10,609 nt of DNA from NCBI GenBank assembly GCA_016931085.1, contig JAFGFO010000382.1:1-10609 (forward strand). Reading direction: 5' to 3'. Positions within the stretch are counted from its first letter, which is position 1, and each line of letters begins with the position of its first letter. The notes under the pieces were generated by a model. That model was not told the origin of the DNA and did not search any database. It was given only the letters and a program-made list of their open reading frames with translations. The position numbers were made by a program, and so were the translations under genes. Below, piece by piece: positions 1 through 7,761 of this stretch. Source of the stretch: Thermoflexales bacterium (lineage in GTDB: Bacteria > Chloroflexota > Anaerolineae > Fen-1058).

Positions 1-39
1 CTCTGTTTTCCAGGTGTAATTCGCTGTTACACGGCTGAG

Positions 40-64
40 ATTCTTCGGCCTACGGCCTCAGAAT
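40..64. repeat. Imperfect hairpin, possible dispersed intergenic repeat
   Basis: The stretch folds on itself: ATTCT at 40-44 pairs with AGAAT at 60-64, and GGCC at 47-50 pairs with GGCC at 54-57. A TC/TC mismatch separates the two stems and the loop is TAC. No T-tract follows, so it does not look like a standard rho-independent terminator. Its style (GAGATTCTTCGGCC followed by the near-mirror) recalls short palindromic repeats scattered between genes in some bacterial genomes. That resemblance is from memory, and only one copy occurs in this window. Confidence 0.45.
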
Positions 65-326
65 GACAAGTCTCGTTGTAATACTAGCTAACTTGCAATT
101 ACTTCAAGGATCTGCTAATCAGGCAAAGTCAGATCAAGAGTTTGAGGCCTGGCTGAAGAGTGAATGCCCAACGCCCCAGCAAGTTGCCTCATATCGACAG
201 CAACACTTGATTCCCGATGTCGATTTGTCTTTTGAAAAATACCCCCAGTTCTTAGAGGCTCGGGAGGAGATTATCCGTGAACGGCTTGCTGGATTACTCA
301 ATGTACGCCTGAGCAAGATAGAATAA
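63..326 (+). CDS. Small ORF, probable C-terminal remnant of a larger protein
   Basis: This is an 87-residue frame with an in-frame TGA at 36-38, so it cannot extend upstream. Its ATG lies inside the hairpin at 40-64 and no ribosome binding site is visible, so the start is probably accidental. From about residue 23 it looks like a real protein tail: an acidic helix (FEAWLKSECPTP), a YRQQHLIPD segment, then FEKYPQFLEAREEIIRERL. The HLIP...F..F...R..LI..RL pattern reminds me of the C-terminal ends of DUF262/DUF1524 (GmrSD-like) proteins, but this is a weak, memory-based match. The first 20 or so residues look like translated junction DNA. The most likely reading is a decayed or truncated gene whose 5' part was lost. 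A genuine small protein of unknown function remains possible. Confidence 0.4.
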   Translation: MTSLVVILANLQLLQGSANQAKSDQEFEAWLKSECPTPQQVASYRQQHLIPDVDLSFEKYPQFLEAREEIIRERLAGLLNVRLSKIE

Positions 327-381
327 CGTGTTCAACAAGGATTATCAATTCACACAGTCACTAACTTTTCTGGCACAAGCT

Positions 382-386
382 AGGGA
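382..386 (+). promoter_or_regulatory. Ribosome binding site for the 392 gene
   Basis: AGGGA lies 5 nt before the ATG at 392. It supports this start, which is also the first ATG of the frame. The 65-nt gap after the preceding ORF holds no convincing promoter. Confidence 0.5.
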
Positions 387-391
387 TTCTT

Positions 392-976
392 ATGAGGGAA
401 TCAATAGGTGAACCGTGGCAGCAAGTGCTGTGGCAAACGGTGCAGCATCACAAAAACGCCGATTCTTTGCGTGATGCTGCGCTGCGCGGACACCTCGGCG
501 ACTGGACGCGGGCCTTGACCGATGTGGTGGTGACAGCCTGTAGGGCAATGGGCTGGCAGGTCGCGGCTAAAGGACACCCATTGGATCTGTTCCCAGAGTC
601 TCGCCACGAGTACCTATCGATGGACGTTATGGCCTTTGCTCAAGAACAGAGACGTTGGCAGTTCCCGGTAGCCGTGATGGAACTGGAAAACAGCCGCGAT
701 GACGACCGCATTGCTTACTCGCTCTGGAAAGTCTTGTGCGTGCGAGCCGACCTGCGCATCGTGTTTTGCTATCGCCGCAGCCCCGATCAATCTTCAGCTT
801 TGATTCGTTTCCTCTGCCAAGAGGTGATCAGCGCGATGAGCCTTGAAGAGCGCGTCAAGTTGGAAGGCGAAACCCTGGTTGTGGTTGGCAGCCGTGATGA
901 GTCGGCCACATTCCCGTACGGTTTCTTCAAATGGTGGCAGCTTGAGACTAACACTGGAACGTTCCAGGTGATATAG
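392..976 (+). CDS. Putative PD-(D/E)XK-like nuclease, first gene of the DUF499 operon
   Basis: This 194-residue protein of unrecognised family has no signal peptide or membrane segment. Several features suggest a restriction-endonuclease-like fold. A helical N-terminus carries DWTRALTDVVVTACRAMGW (38-54). Then comes an acidic strand, HEYLSMDVMAF (72-82), with E73 and D78. A hydrophobic strand, FPVAVMELENS (91-101), follows and ends in E97-x-E99. After that a helix and strand, WKVLCVRADLRIVFCYR (112-128), resemble the alpha/beta core behind many nuclease active sites. The usual final Lys is replaced by Glu99, an E-x-E arrangement of the kind known in BamHI. The stop codon overlaps the ribosome binding site of the DUF499 ATPase gene 10 nt downstream, so the two are almost surely co-expressed. 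Inference: it supplies DNA cleavage or recognition to the ATPase. It could also be a catalytically dead accessory subunit. The ORF is confident; the fold is a moderate guess. Confidence 0.6.
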   Translation: MRESIGEPWQQVLWQTVQHHKNADSLRDAALRGHLGDWTRALTDVVVTACRAMGWQVAAKGHPLDLFPESRHEYLSMDVMAFAQEQRRWQFPVAVMELENSRDDDRIAYSLWKVLCVRADLRIVFCYRRSPDQSSALIRFLCQEVISAMSLEERVKLEGETLVVVGSRDESATFPYGFFKWWQLETNTGTFQVI

Positions 977-980
977 GAGA
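975..980 (+). promoter_or_regulatory. Ribosome binding site for the DUF499 gene, overlapping the upstream stop
   Basis: AGGAGA lies 6 nt before the ATG at 987 and shares two bases with the TAG stop at 974-976. The overlap fixes the start of the ATPase and suggests translational coupling to the preceding gene. Confidence 0.75.
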
Positions 981-986
981 TCCAGA

Positions 987-3950
987 ATGGCACTCAAACC
1001 TTGGTACAAAGTCGTCTTTCCCCGCGAGGACTTGCGCGAAGGCAAGCCGCTGGACGCGTCCGAGTTTGCCGTGCACCTCGACCAGGTGCGCGACGGGCGT
1101 GCCCCCGACGATTACCAAAAGCCCGAACGTTTTTTCGAGCGCACGTACCTGACCCAAAATCTCACCGGCCTGGCGGCCGAGGTCATCCGTAGACTCAGCG
1201 GAGAAAGGACCGAAACGTCGGCCGTTTTCAACATGGCGACAGCCTTTGGCGGCGGCAAGACACACGCCCTGACGCTGTTGTACCACCTGGCCAAGAATGG
1301 CCCCAGCTCCAACCGATGGGTGGGCGTGGACAATCTGCTGGCCAGGGCTGGCGTGGCCAGCGTGCCGCACGCTGCCACAGCCGTGTTTGTCGGCACTGAA
1401 TTTGACTCGATCACCGGTCGCGGCGGCAGCGACGGCACACCCTTGCGCAAAACCCCGTGGGGCGAAATCGCGTTCCAACTGGGCGGGGCGGCCGGCTTTG
1501 TCCATGTGAGCCAACACGAGCAGAACTTGGAGGCCCCGGCGGGTGACGTCATTCGGGCTTTTCTGCCCAAGGACAAGCCGTGCCTGATCCTGATAGACGA
1601 GCTGATGAATTACGTCAGCCGGAATCGCAAGAGCGGCCTGTCCACGCAACTGTACAACTTTTTGCAGAACCTGTCCGAGACAGCGCGCGGCCAAGACGGG
1701 ATTGCGTTGGTCGTCTCGATACCCGCTTCAGAGCTTCAGATGGCGGCCGACGACCACGCTGACTATCACCGCTTCAAGATGCTTTTGGACCGCCTGGGCA
1801 AGGCGGTGATCATGGCGGCCGAGGCCGAGACGGCCGAGATCATCCGCCGCCGGCTGTTCGAGTGGGATCCGCAGGCCGTGAACCAGGACGGTCGAATCTT
1901 GTTGAACCGGGACGCGCTCGAAACGTGCAGCGAATACGCGCAGTGGATCGTCGCGCACCGCCAGCAGATTCCAGGCTGGTTCCCGATCGACACCGGCCGT
2001 GAAGCGTTCGCGGCCACTTATCCTTTCCATCCGGTGGTGCTGTCGGTGTTTGAGCGCAAGTGGCAATCGCTGCCGCGCTTTCAGCAGACGCGCGGCGTCT
2101 TGCGGCTGCTGGCTCTGTGGGTATCGAGAGCATACCAGGCTGGATTCAAAGGCGCGCATCGCGATCCCCTGATTGGCTTGGGGACTGCGCCGCTGGATGA
2201 TCCGCTCTTCCGAGCGGCCGTCTTTGAGCAGTTGGGTGAAGCCAAGCTGGAAGGGGCAGTGACAACCGATATCTGCGGCAAGAAGGAATCGCACGCGATC
2301 CGTCTGGACAGCGAGGCTGAAGAGGCGATCAGAAAGACGCGCCTGCACTGCAAAGCGGCGACAACCATCTTTTTCGAGTCTAACGGCGGGATGCTGAAAG
2401 CCGAGGCGACCTTGCCGGAGGTGCGCCTGGCCGTGGCCGAGCCTGAGCTGGATATCGGCAATGTCGAAACCGCTTTGGAGTCGCTTGGTTCGGCATGCTA
2501 CTATCTGTTGGTCGAACGCAATCGCTATCGTTTTAGCCTGTCGCCCAATCTGAACAAGTTGCTGGCCGATCGCCGCGCCAGCGTGCAGGAGACCAAGATT
2601 GACGAGCGGGTGCGGGCCGAGATTCAAAAGGTCTTTGCGGCCGGCGCCAGCGGCGTCACGCGGGTCTATTTCCCGGAGCAGAGTAGCCAGGTCACAGATC
2701 GAGCGGCCCTCACCCTGGTTGTGCTCGCTCCCGACCATTCGATGCAAGACAAAAAGACGCTCCCGCTTATCGAGGCGATGACGCGAGAGTACGGCACGTC
2801 AGGCCGCACGTTCAAGAGTGCGCTCGTCTGGGCAGTTGCCGAAGACGACGCGCCGCTGCGGGAAGAAGCCCGCAAAGTTATCGCCTGGGAGGACATTCGA
2901 GACCAGGACAGCGACCAGCTCGACGAAGCTCAGCAGCGTCAACTGGCCGAAAGCCTCAAAAAGGCCGAGCGCGATTTGAAGGAAAGCGTCTGGCGCTCGT
3001 ACAAGACGCTCGCGCTGCTTGGAAAGGACAATGTCCTGCGCACCATCGACCTTGGCCTGGTTCATTCCAGCGCGGCCGATACATTGGTCGCGCTCATCCT
3101 CAACCGGCTGCGCAACGAGGGCGACGTGGAAGACAGTATCAGCCCGAATTTCCTGGTGCGCAACTGGCCGCCGGCCTTTGTCGAATGGAGTACGCGGTCT
3201 GTGCGCGATGCGTTCTTTGCTTCGCCCCAGTTTCCTCGCTTGCTCAATGCTGACGCGATCAAAGAGACCTTGGCGCGTGGGGTAGCCGAGGGCCGCATCG
3301 CTTACGTGGGCAAGACGGCTGGTGGCGGCTATCAGCCTTTTGTGTACGAAACGGCTATGAACCCGGCCGACGTCGAGATTTCCGAGGACGTATTTATCAT
3401 CACGGCCGAGGAGGCCAAGAAGCACATTGAGCCGCCCAGGTTGGCGGCGTTGGTTCTCTCTCCGCAGCAAGCGCGGATCGAACCGGGCAAAAAGCAGACG
3501 TTTGCGGTGCAGGGCTTGGACCAGCACGGCCGCGAGATAGTCATAGGGGAGGAGATCGCCTGGACCGCCACCGGCGGTGTCGTGGACAGGCAGGGTGTCT
3601 TGTTGGCGGGTGAGGACGAGGGCAATTTCGTCGTCACGGCGCGGGTGGGGGGCATCAGCGGCATGGCTAACCTTGCTATTGTACGGGAGGGCAAGCCGGC
3701 GCCGCCGCCAATGCCGCAGCCGCCATCGCCGGCGGGCGCGAGCAGGCTGGCCTGGACTGGTGAGATTCCGTCGCAAAAGTGGATGAATTTCTACACCAAG
3801 GTACTGGCCAGATTCGCGACGGGCAAGGGGCTGAGATTGACCGTGAGCGTCGAGATCTCGCCCGAGGGGGGCCTGACTGAGCAGAAGATCGAAGAGACCA
3901 AGATGGCTCTACGCGAGCTGGGGCTGGGTGACGAGGTGAGGGTAGAGTGA
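987..3950 (+). CDS. DUF499-family P-loop ATPase with embedded Ig-like domain
   Basis: This 987-residue protein belongs to the large DUF499 ATPase family, recognised from its N-terminus (KPWYKVVFPREDLREG, then LDASEFAVHLDQVRDG). The family is found in gene clusters with DUF1156 methyltransferases, helicases and DUF3780 proteins that are annotated as anti-phage. Walker A is AFGGGKTH (86-93) and Walker B is CLILIDE (199-205). The middle region has the YPFHP and FQQTRGVLRLLA motifs that I also associate with BREX BrxC/PglY ATPases. Residues 816-902 form a bacterial Ig-like (Big) domain, with LSPQQARIEPGKKQTF, an IAWTATGG strand and a VTARVGG strand. A Pro-rich linker (903-915) and a conserved-looking C-terminal domain (916-987, WMNFYTKVLARF) follow. 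There is no signal peptide, so it should act in the cytoplasm. The length is full for the family and both nucleotide-binding motifs are intact. It probably powers or gates DNA handling for the neighbouring nuclease-like protein. No DUF1156 methyltransferase is visible in the window. Confidence 0.88.
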   Translation: MALKPWYKVVFPREDLREGKPLDASEFAVHLDQVRDGRAPDDYQKPERFFERTYLTQNLTGLAAEVIRRLSGERTETSAVFNMATAFGGGKTHALTLLYHLAKNGPSSNRWVGVDNLLARAGVASVPHAATAVFVGTEFDSITGRGGSDGTPLRKTPWGEIAFQLGGAAGFVHVSQHEQNLEAPAGDVIRAFLPKDKPCLILIDELMNYVSRNRKSGLSTQLYNFLQNLSETARGQDGIALVVSIPASELQMAADDHADYHRFKMLLDRLGKAVIMAAEAETAEIIRRRLFEWDPQAVNQDGRILLNRDALETCSEYAQWIVAHRQQIPGWFPIDTGREAFAATYPFHPVVLSVFERKWQSLPRFQQTRGVLRLLALWVSRAYQAGFKGAHRDPLIGLGTAPLDDPLFRAAVFEQLGEAKLEGAVTTDICGKKESHAIRLDSEAEEAIRKTRLHCKAATTIFFESNGGMLKAEATLPEVRLAVAEPELDIGNVETALESLGSACYYLLVERNRYRFSLSPNLNKLLADRRASVQETKIDERVRAEIQKVFAAGASGVTRVYFPEQSSQVTDRAALTLVVLAPDHSMQDKKTLPLIEAMTREYGTSGRTFKSALVWAVAEDDAPLREEARKVIAWEDIRDQDSDQLDEAQQRQLAESLKKAERDLKESVWRSYKTLALLGKDNVLRTIDLGLVHSSAADTLVALILNRLRNEGDVEDSISPNFLVRNWPPAFVEWSTRSVRDAFFASPQFPRLLNADAIKETLARGVAEGRIAYVGKTAGGGYQPFVYETAMNPADVEISEDVFIITAEEAKKHIEPPRLAALVLSPQQARIEPGKKQTFAVQGLDQHGREIVIGEEIAWTATGGVVDRQGVLLAGEDEGNFVVTARVGGISGMANLAIVREGKPAPPPMPQPPSPAGASRLAWTGEIPSQKWMNFYTKVLARFATGKGLRLTVSVEISPEGGLTEQKIEETKMALRELGLGDEVRVE
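3933..3940 (+). promoter_or_regulatory. Ribosome binding site inside the DUF499 3' end
   Basis: GAGGTGAG ends 6 nt before a GTG at 3947, whose last two bases are the first two of the TGA stop (3948-3950) of the upstream gene. This favours the GTG start for the STAND gene. The internal ATG at 3965 (MSIELSQL) has no comparable site upstream but begins exactly at the conserved domain, so it remains an alternative. Confidence 0.5.
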
Positions 3951-6841
3951 CCCATGACACAGGCATGTCTATAGAACTATCCCAACTGCGCCAACTCCTC
4001 GTCGACCACTATAGCGAGGGCGAACTGCGCACGCTGTGCTTTGACCTGGGCGTGGATTACGAAAGCTTGCCTCCAGGAGGCAAAGCGGACAAGGCTCGTG
4101 AACTGCTTGCTGATCTGGAGCGCCATGGCCGTATCCCAGCGCTGCTGGAAATTGGCCAACGTTTGCGCCCGGATGTGGACTGGGCACAGGTCTACCTGGA
4201 CGACCGCATGGATGACTTGCGCGTCAGACGCGATCAAGCTGACCAGGTCCGTCGCCAGCTTCGCGCTCGTCAACGGGTGGTCAACCTGCGTCCGTTGGAC
4301 ATGACTCATACCTTCAAAGACCGTGTTCGTGAGACAGGTGAACTCTGCACGCATCTGGGCCAAGAGAACGTGCGGCTGATCAGCATCGTCGGGCGTGGTG
4401 GGATGGGTAAGACCGCCCTGGTCAGCCGCGTCCTGGCCGACCTGGAGCGAGGCGTTCTGCCGACTTCCGGCCAAGGTACAGAGCTGGTAGTGGATGGCAT
4501 TCTCTATCTCAGCGCCCGCAGCACGGGCCTCAGCCTGGAACGCATCTATGCCGACGTGGGCCGCATGCTGGGCGAACCGGTGGCCGGCAAGTTGGCGGCA
4601 CGCTGGGCGAGCGGCGAGATCCCCTTGGTGGCCAAGGTTGAATATCTGTTGGAAACCATGCAAGATGGACTTTATCTCATTCTGCTGGATAACCTGGAAG
4701 ACCGTCTGGCTCCGGATGGCACCATTGCGGACGAAGGCTTGCGGTTGTTTGTAGAACGATGCTTGACCCAGCCTGGTGGTGCGCGGCTGATTGCTACCTC
4801 GCGTGAGCATGTTCAGGTTGTCCCGGCTGCGCTGCGTAATGCCCGCAGTATCCCTCTGCGTGAAGGGCTGCCTGAAAACGAGGCGATCGCCTTGTTGCGC
4901 GAGCTTGACCCTCAGACTGAGCTGGGCCTGCGCGATGCGCTGGAAGATGACCTGCGCCAAGCGGTTCAGCTCACGGGTGGTATTCCCCGTGCGCTTGAGA
5001 TCATTGCTGGCATTCTGCAGGCTGATCCTACGGCCAGTTTGTCGCATTTGCTAGCAGACCGGGACCTCTTTGGCGGGCAAGTCGTAGAAAGCCTGGTGGC
5101 CGCCAGCCATCGACGACTGGGTGAAAATGAGCGACGTGTGATAGAGGCATTGGCCATCTTTAACTGTCCGGCAGAAGAAACTGCCATTGCTTATCTACTG
5201 CATCCTTGGTATCCCGGCCTGGATGTGCGCTTCTGCCTGCGGCACTTGGTCAGCGGTTACTTTGTCAGCGCAAACCGTGTCACTGGTGAATACAGTCTGC
5301 ACCCGCTTGACCGCGAGTATGCGTATCGACATTTGCTGGGAGAGGTAGATACGGAGATAGAGAACCCCCCAAGTTACACCCGGCGCAACATGGAACTGCG
5401 TGTGGCCGATTTCTACGCCAGCATCCGTAAACCTGAGAGTGAGTGGAAGACGATAGGGGATTTGGCTCCCCAGCTGGCCGAGTTCGAACACCATGTCCGG
5501 GCAGAGGACTATGGAGGAGCTTGCCGGGTATTAGAGCCAATTGGCAATAGCTACTTGTATTTATGGGGGCACTATGCTCGGCTAGTCGAGATGCGAGAGC
5601 ATCTCACTGGTAAATTGACGGAGCCTGCGCTGCAAGCAGAAAACCTGAGCGATTTGGGCAATGCTTGGCGTGCTCTGGGACAATTTGAGCAGTCGCTCAA
5701 GATCTACGAGCAGGCTTTGTCTCTTGTCCGCGAACTGGGCAATCATGTTGCCGAGGGACAATTGCTTGGCAACATGGGCAGTGCTTGCCGCAGTCTAGGG
5801 CAGTTCGACTGCGGTCTCACATTTTGCAAAGAATCGCTTGCCATCGCTCGCAAAGTCGGTGATCGTAAGGGAGAAGGTATCCAACTCGGTCGTCTAGGAC
5901 GCACCTATCGTACCTTGCGACAGTTTGATCAAGCGATTGAGCTCTACGAGAAATCTCTGGCGATAGCTCGCGAAGTAGGTAACCGGCAGTGGGAAGGATA
6001 CAACCTCGGTTCTCTGGGTAACGCTTATCTTGGCCTGGGACAGATTGAGCGCGCTATTGAGTTCTACGAACAATCACTTGCTATTGCTCGTGCGATCAAT
6101 GAACGTCGTGAGGAGGGCACCCGACTTGGTAGTTTGAGCAAGACCTATCGGGCGTTGGGACAAATTGAGCAGGCAGTCAGACTCTGCGAAGAAGCTGTGC
6201 GGATTGCTCGCGAGACAGGCGACCGTGCAGCGGAAGAGCGGGGTCTAGGGAATCTGGGTAATTATTATCGCGACCTGGGTCACGCGGAACGATCCATTCC
6301 TGTTCACCAGGAGGCTCTGTCAATTGCCCGCCAGATAGGTTATCGTGTTGGAGAAGCCTACTGCCTGGTAGAACTGGGTGAGACACAGTTAGCGATGGGA
6401 GAGCTTAACCAGGCTCACAAGTATTGTGTCCGAGCTCTCGGTTTGGATATGGCTGAAACAGGTTTCCGGGCAGCCCTGATATTGGGCATGGTACTTTTGC
6501 AGCAGCATGATTCATCTGCCGGGAGTACCTTTGAGGACGTAATCAGTCGTTGCCAGGTTCTACTGGGTAAAGCGTCGAATCTATACGAGCTGAGGTACGC
6601 TCGAGCAACAGCACTTGTAGGCCAATCTGTCTGCAACCCGCGCTGGGTCGATGCAAGCCATCGCGCCGAGTTGCTTGCCCCGGCATTAGAGGAATATCGC
6701 CGGGCGCTGGAAATCACCTCGGCGGCGGGCGTCGTAGGTGATGCACTGCGTGACCTGGAATTGATACGCAAAGCAGGCATCGAGGGGCTAGAACCGATCT
6801 TTGACCTGCTGCAAGGTGCCCTGCCGAAGACGTCAGGTTGA
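3947..6841 (+). CDS. STAND NTPase: EAD - NB-ARC - TPR sensor protein
   Basis: This 964-residue NLR-like protein has three parts. Residues about 9-77 are an effector-associated, death-like domain (LRQLLVDHYSEGELRTLCFD, then GGKADKARELLADLERHGRI), a type common in Chloroflexota and cyanobacteria and probably near the EAD7 class. Next is an NB-ARC-type ATPase: Walker A GRGGMGKT (149-156), Walker B LYLILLDNLED (242-252), sensor LIATSRE (281-287), GGIPRAL (344-350, the GLPLAL-like motif) and a winged-helix region to about 460. From about 567 to 835 there are seven TPR units at an exact 40-residue period, of the pattern LG..YR.LGQ...AI..YE..L.IAR..G. In known STAND proteins the repeats sense a trigger, the NTPase oligomerises, and the EAD recruits an effector with a matching EAD. 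No effector domain is fused here and no second EAD protein is visible in the window. The GTGA overlap with the DUF499 stop couples the two genes. Defence function is an inference. Confidence 0.88.
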   Translation: MTHDTGMSIELSQLRQLLVDHYSEGELRTLCFDLGVDYESLPPGGKADKARELLADLERHGRIPALLEIGQRLRPDVDWAQVYLDDRMDDLRVRRDQADQVRRQLRARQRVVNLRPLDMTHTFKDRVRETGELCTHLGQENVRLISIVGRGGMGKTALVSRVLADLERGVLPTSGQGTELVVDGILYLSARSTGLSLERIYADVGRMLGEPVAGKLAARWASGEIPLVAKVEYLLETMQDGLYLILLDNLEDRLAPDGTIADEGLRLFVERCLTQPGGARLIATSREHVQVVPAALRNARSIPLREGLPENEAIALLRELDPQTELGLRDALEDDLRQAVQLTGGIPRALEIIAGILQADPTASLSHLLADRDLFGGQVVESLVAASHRRLGENERRVIEALAIFNCPAEETAIAYLLHPWYPGLDVRFCLRHLVSGYFVSANRVTGEYSLHPLDREYAYRHLLGEVDTEIENPPSYTRRNMELRVADFYASIRKPESEWKTIGDLAPQLAEFEHHVRAEDYGGACRVLEPIGNSYLYLWGHYARLVEMREHLTGKLTEPALQAENLSDLGNAWRALGQFEQSLKIYEQALSLVRELGNHVAEGQLLGNMGSACRSLGQFDCGLTFCKESLAIARKVGDRKGEGIQLGRLGRTYRTLRQFDQAIELYEKSLAIAREVGNRQWEGYNLGSLGNAYLGLGQIERAIEFYEQSLAIARAINERREEGTRLGSLSKTYRALGQIEQAVRLCEEAVRIARETGDRAAEERGLGNLGNYYRDLGHAERSIPVHQEALSIARQIGYRVGEAYCLVELGETQLAMGELNQAHKYCVRALGLDMAETGFRAALILGMVLLQQHDSSAGSTFEDVISRCQVLLGKASNLYELRYARATALVGQSVCNPRWVDASHRAELLAPALEEYRRALEITSAAGVVGDALRDLELIRKAGIEGLEPIFDLLQGALPKTSG
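5645..6451 (+). repeat. TPR-encoding 120-nt repeat array
   Basis: Within the STAND gene, successive 120-nt units encode 40-residue tetratricopeptide repeats. The recurring phrases are a variant of LGxxYRxLGQ followed by LAIAR. Neighbouring units remain clearly similar at the DNA level (for example those starting near 5921 and 6041), while the first and last are more diverged. This points to growth of the sensor by internal duplication. The unit length is constant, with no indel or frame break. Confidence 0.8.
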
Positions 6842-6855
6842 GCTGAGATAAAAAG

Positions 6856-7731
6856 ATGCTACGAATCAAGCCTATAATCTTTGCTTTGACCTTGCTGTTG
6901 GCCGCGTGTGATGGCGGTCCTGGCCCGTCACCGGTGTTGGAAGCAACCAGCACCAAGTTGGTGGCTACGGCTACATCTACGTTTGTTCCATCCACACTTA
7001 CCCCCACGCCTACACCGAGTTCTACACCGACAGCCACGCCGACAAGTACGTCCACGTCCATGCCAACGCCGACACCGGTCCATCCGCTGTCAATACAGTG
7101 GTTGCGCCAGCAAGATTACTCCGGCAGTGAGATCGTGATAGAGGAAACGCTGGCTCCCGGCTCGAACTATGCGCGTTACATTGCTTCTTATCGCTCGGAG
7201 GGATTCAAGATATTCGCGCTGCTGACGGTGCCGTGGGGTGAGAAGCCGCCCAGCGGCTGGCCAGCGATTGTGTTCAATCACGGCTACATTCCGCCCGAGC
7301 AGTATCGGACCACCGAGCGCTATGTGGCGTATGTGGATGGCTTTGCACGCAACGGCTATATTGTCTTCCGGCCAGATTATCGAGGTCACGGCAGCTCGGA
7401 AGGGGAAACCGGGGGCAGCTATGGCTCGCCTGATTACACGATCGATGTGCTGAACGCCGTAGCAGCCATCAAGCGCTATGCTGATGCTGATCCCGGTCGA
7501 ATTGGCATGTGGGGACATTCGATGGGTGGATACATTACACTGCGGGCGATGGTGACGCATAGTGAGATCAGGGCGGGTGTGATCTGGGCTGGTGTAGTGG
7601 CCTCATATCCTGATATGATGACCAGGTGGCGGCGCGACGGCACTGCCACCCCCCAGGCTTCACTGGTCACGCCGACACCGGGGGGGCATAGACGATGGCG
7701 GACCGAATTGGTGGAGCAATACGGGTGTTGA
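6856..7731 (+). pseudogene. Alpha/beta-hydrolase lipoprotein, 3'-truncated
   Basis: A 291-residue frame begins 14 nt after the STAND gene. It has a lipoprotein signal peptide with lipobox LAAC (Cys18), then a Thr/Pro/Ser-rich linker (about 30-77) that would hold the enzyme away from the outer face of the membrane. The hydrolase domain follows: an oxyanion-type FNHGY (140-144), FRPDYRGHGSS (171-181), and the nucleophile elbow GHSMGG (220-225) with Ser222. This resembles S9/dienelactone-hydrolase-like peptidases or esterases. The frame stops at QYGC, about where the family normally continues for 80 or more residues carrying the catalytic Asp and His. Neither alternative frame past 7731 gives hydrolase-like sequence, so the end is lost rather than frameshifted. 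It is therefore probably inactive. The ribosome binding site is weak. Its job is unlikely to be tied to the upstream operon despite the short gap. Confidence 0.75.
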
Positions 7732-7761
7732 TCAAGTGCTTGGCAAAATCAACCCCACGAA

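Noticed and set aside
948..1694. Minus-strand open frame of 248 codons opposite the DUF499 gene
   Set aside because: It lies wholly over the coding DNA of the nuclease-like and DUF499 genes, shows no recognisable motif and no ribosome binding site. It is a shadow of GC-rich codon use.
1728..2747. Minus-strand open frame of 339 codons
   Set aside because: Antisense to the DUF499 core, rich in Arg, Gln and Leu as expected from a reverse reading; no domain seen.
2799..3776. Minus-strand open frame of 325 codons
   Set aside because: Antisense to the DUF499 C-terminal half, low-complexity Arg-rich start, no motif.
3977..5047. Minus-strand open frame of 356 codons opposite the STAND gene
   Set aside because: The forward frame carries clear EAD and NB-ARC motifs across the same bases; the reverse product has none.
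5645..6451. 120-nt periodicity as a non-coding satellite or CRISPR-like array
   Set aside because: The period encodes standard TPR helices in one continuous frame.
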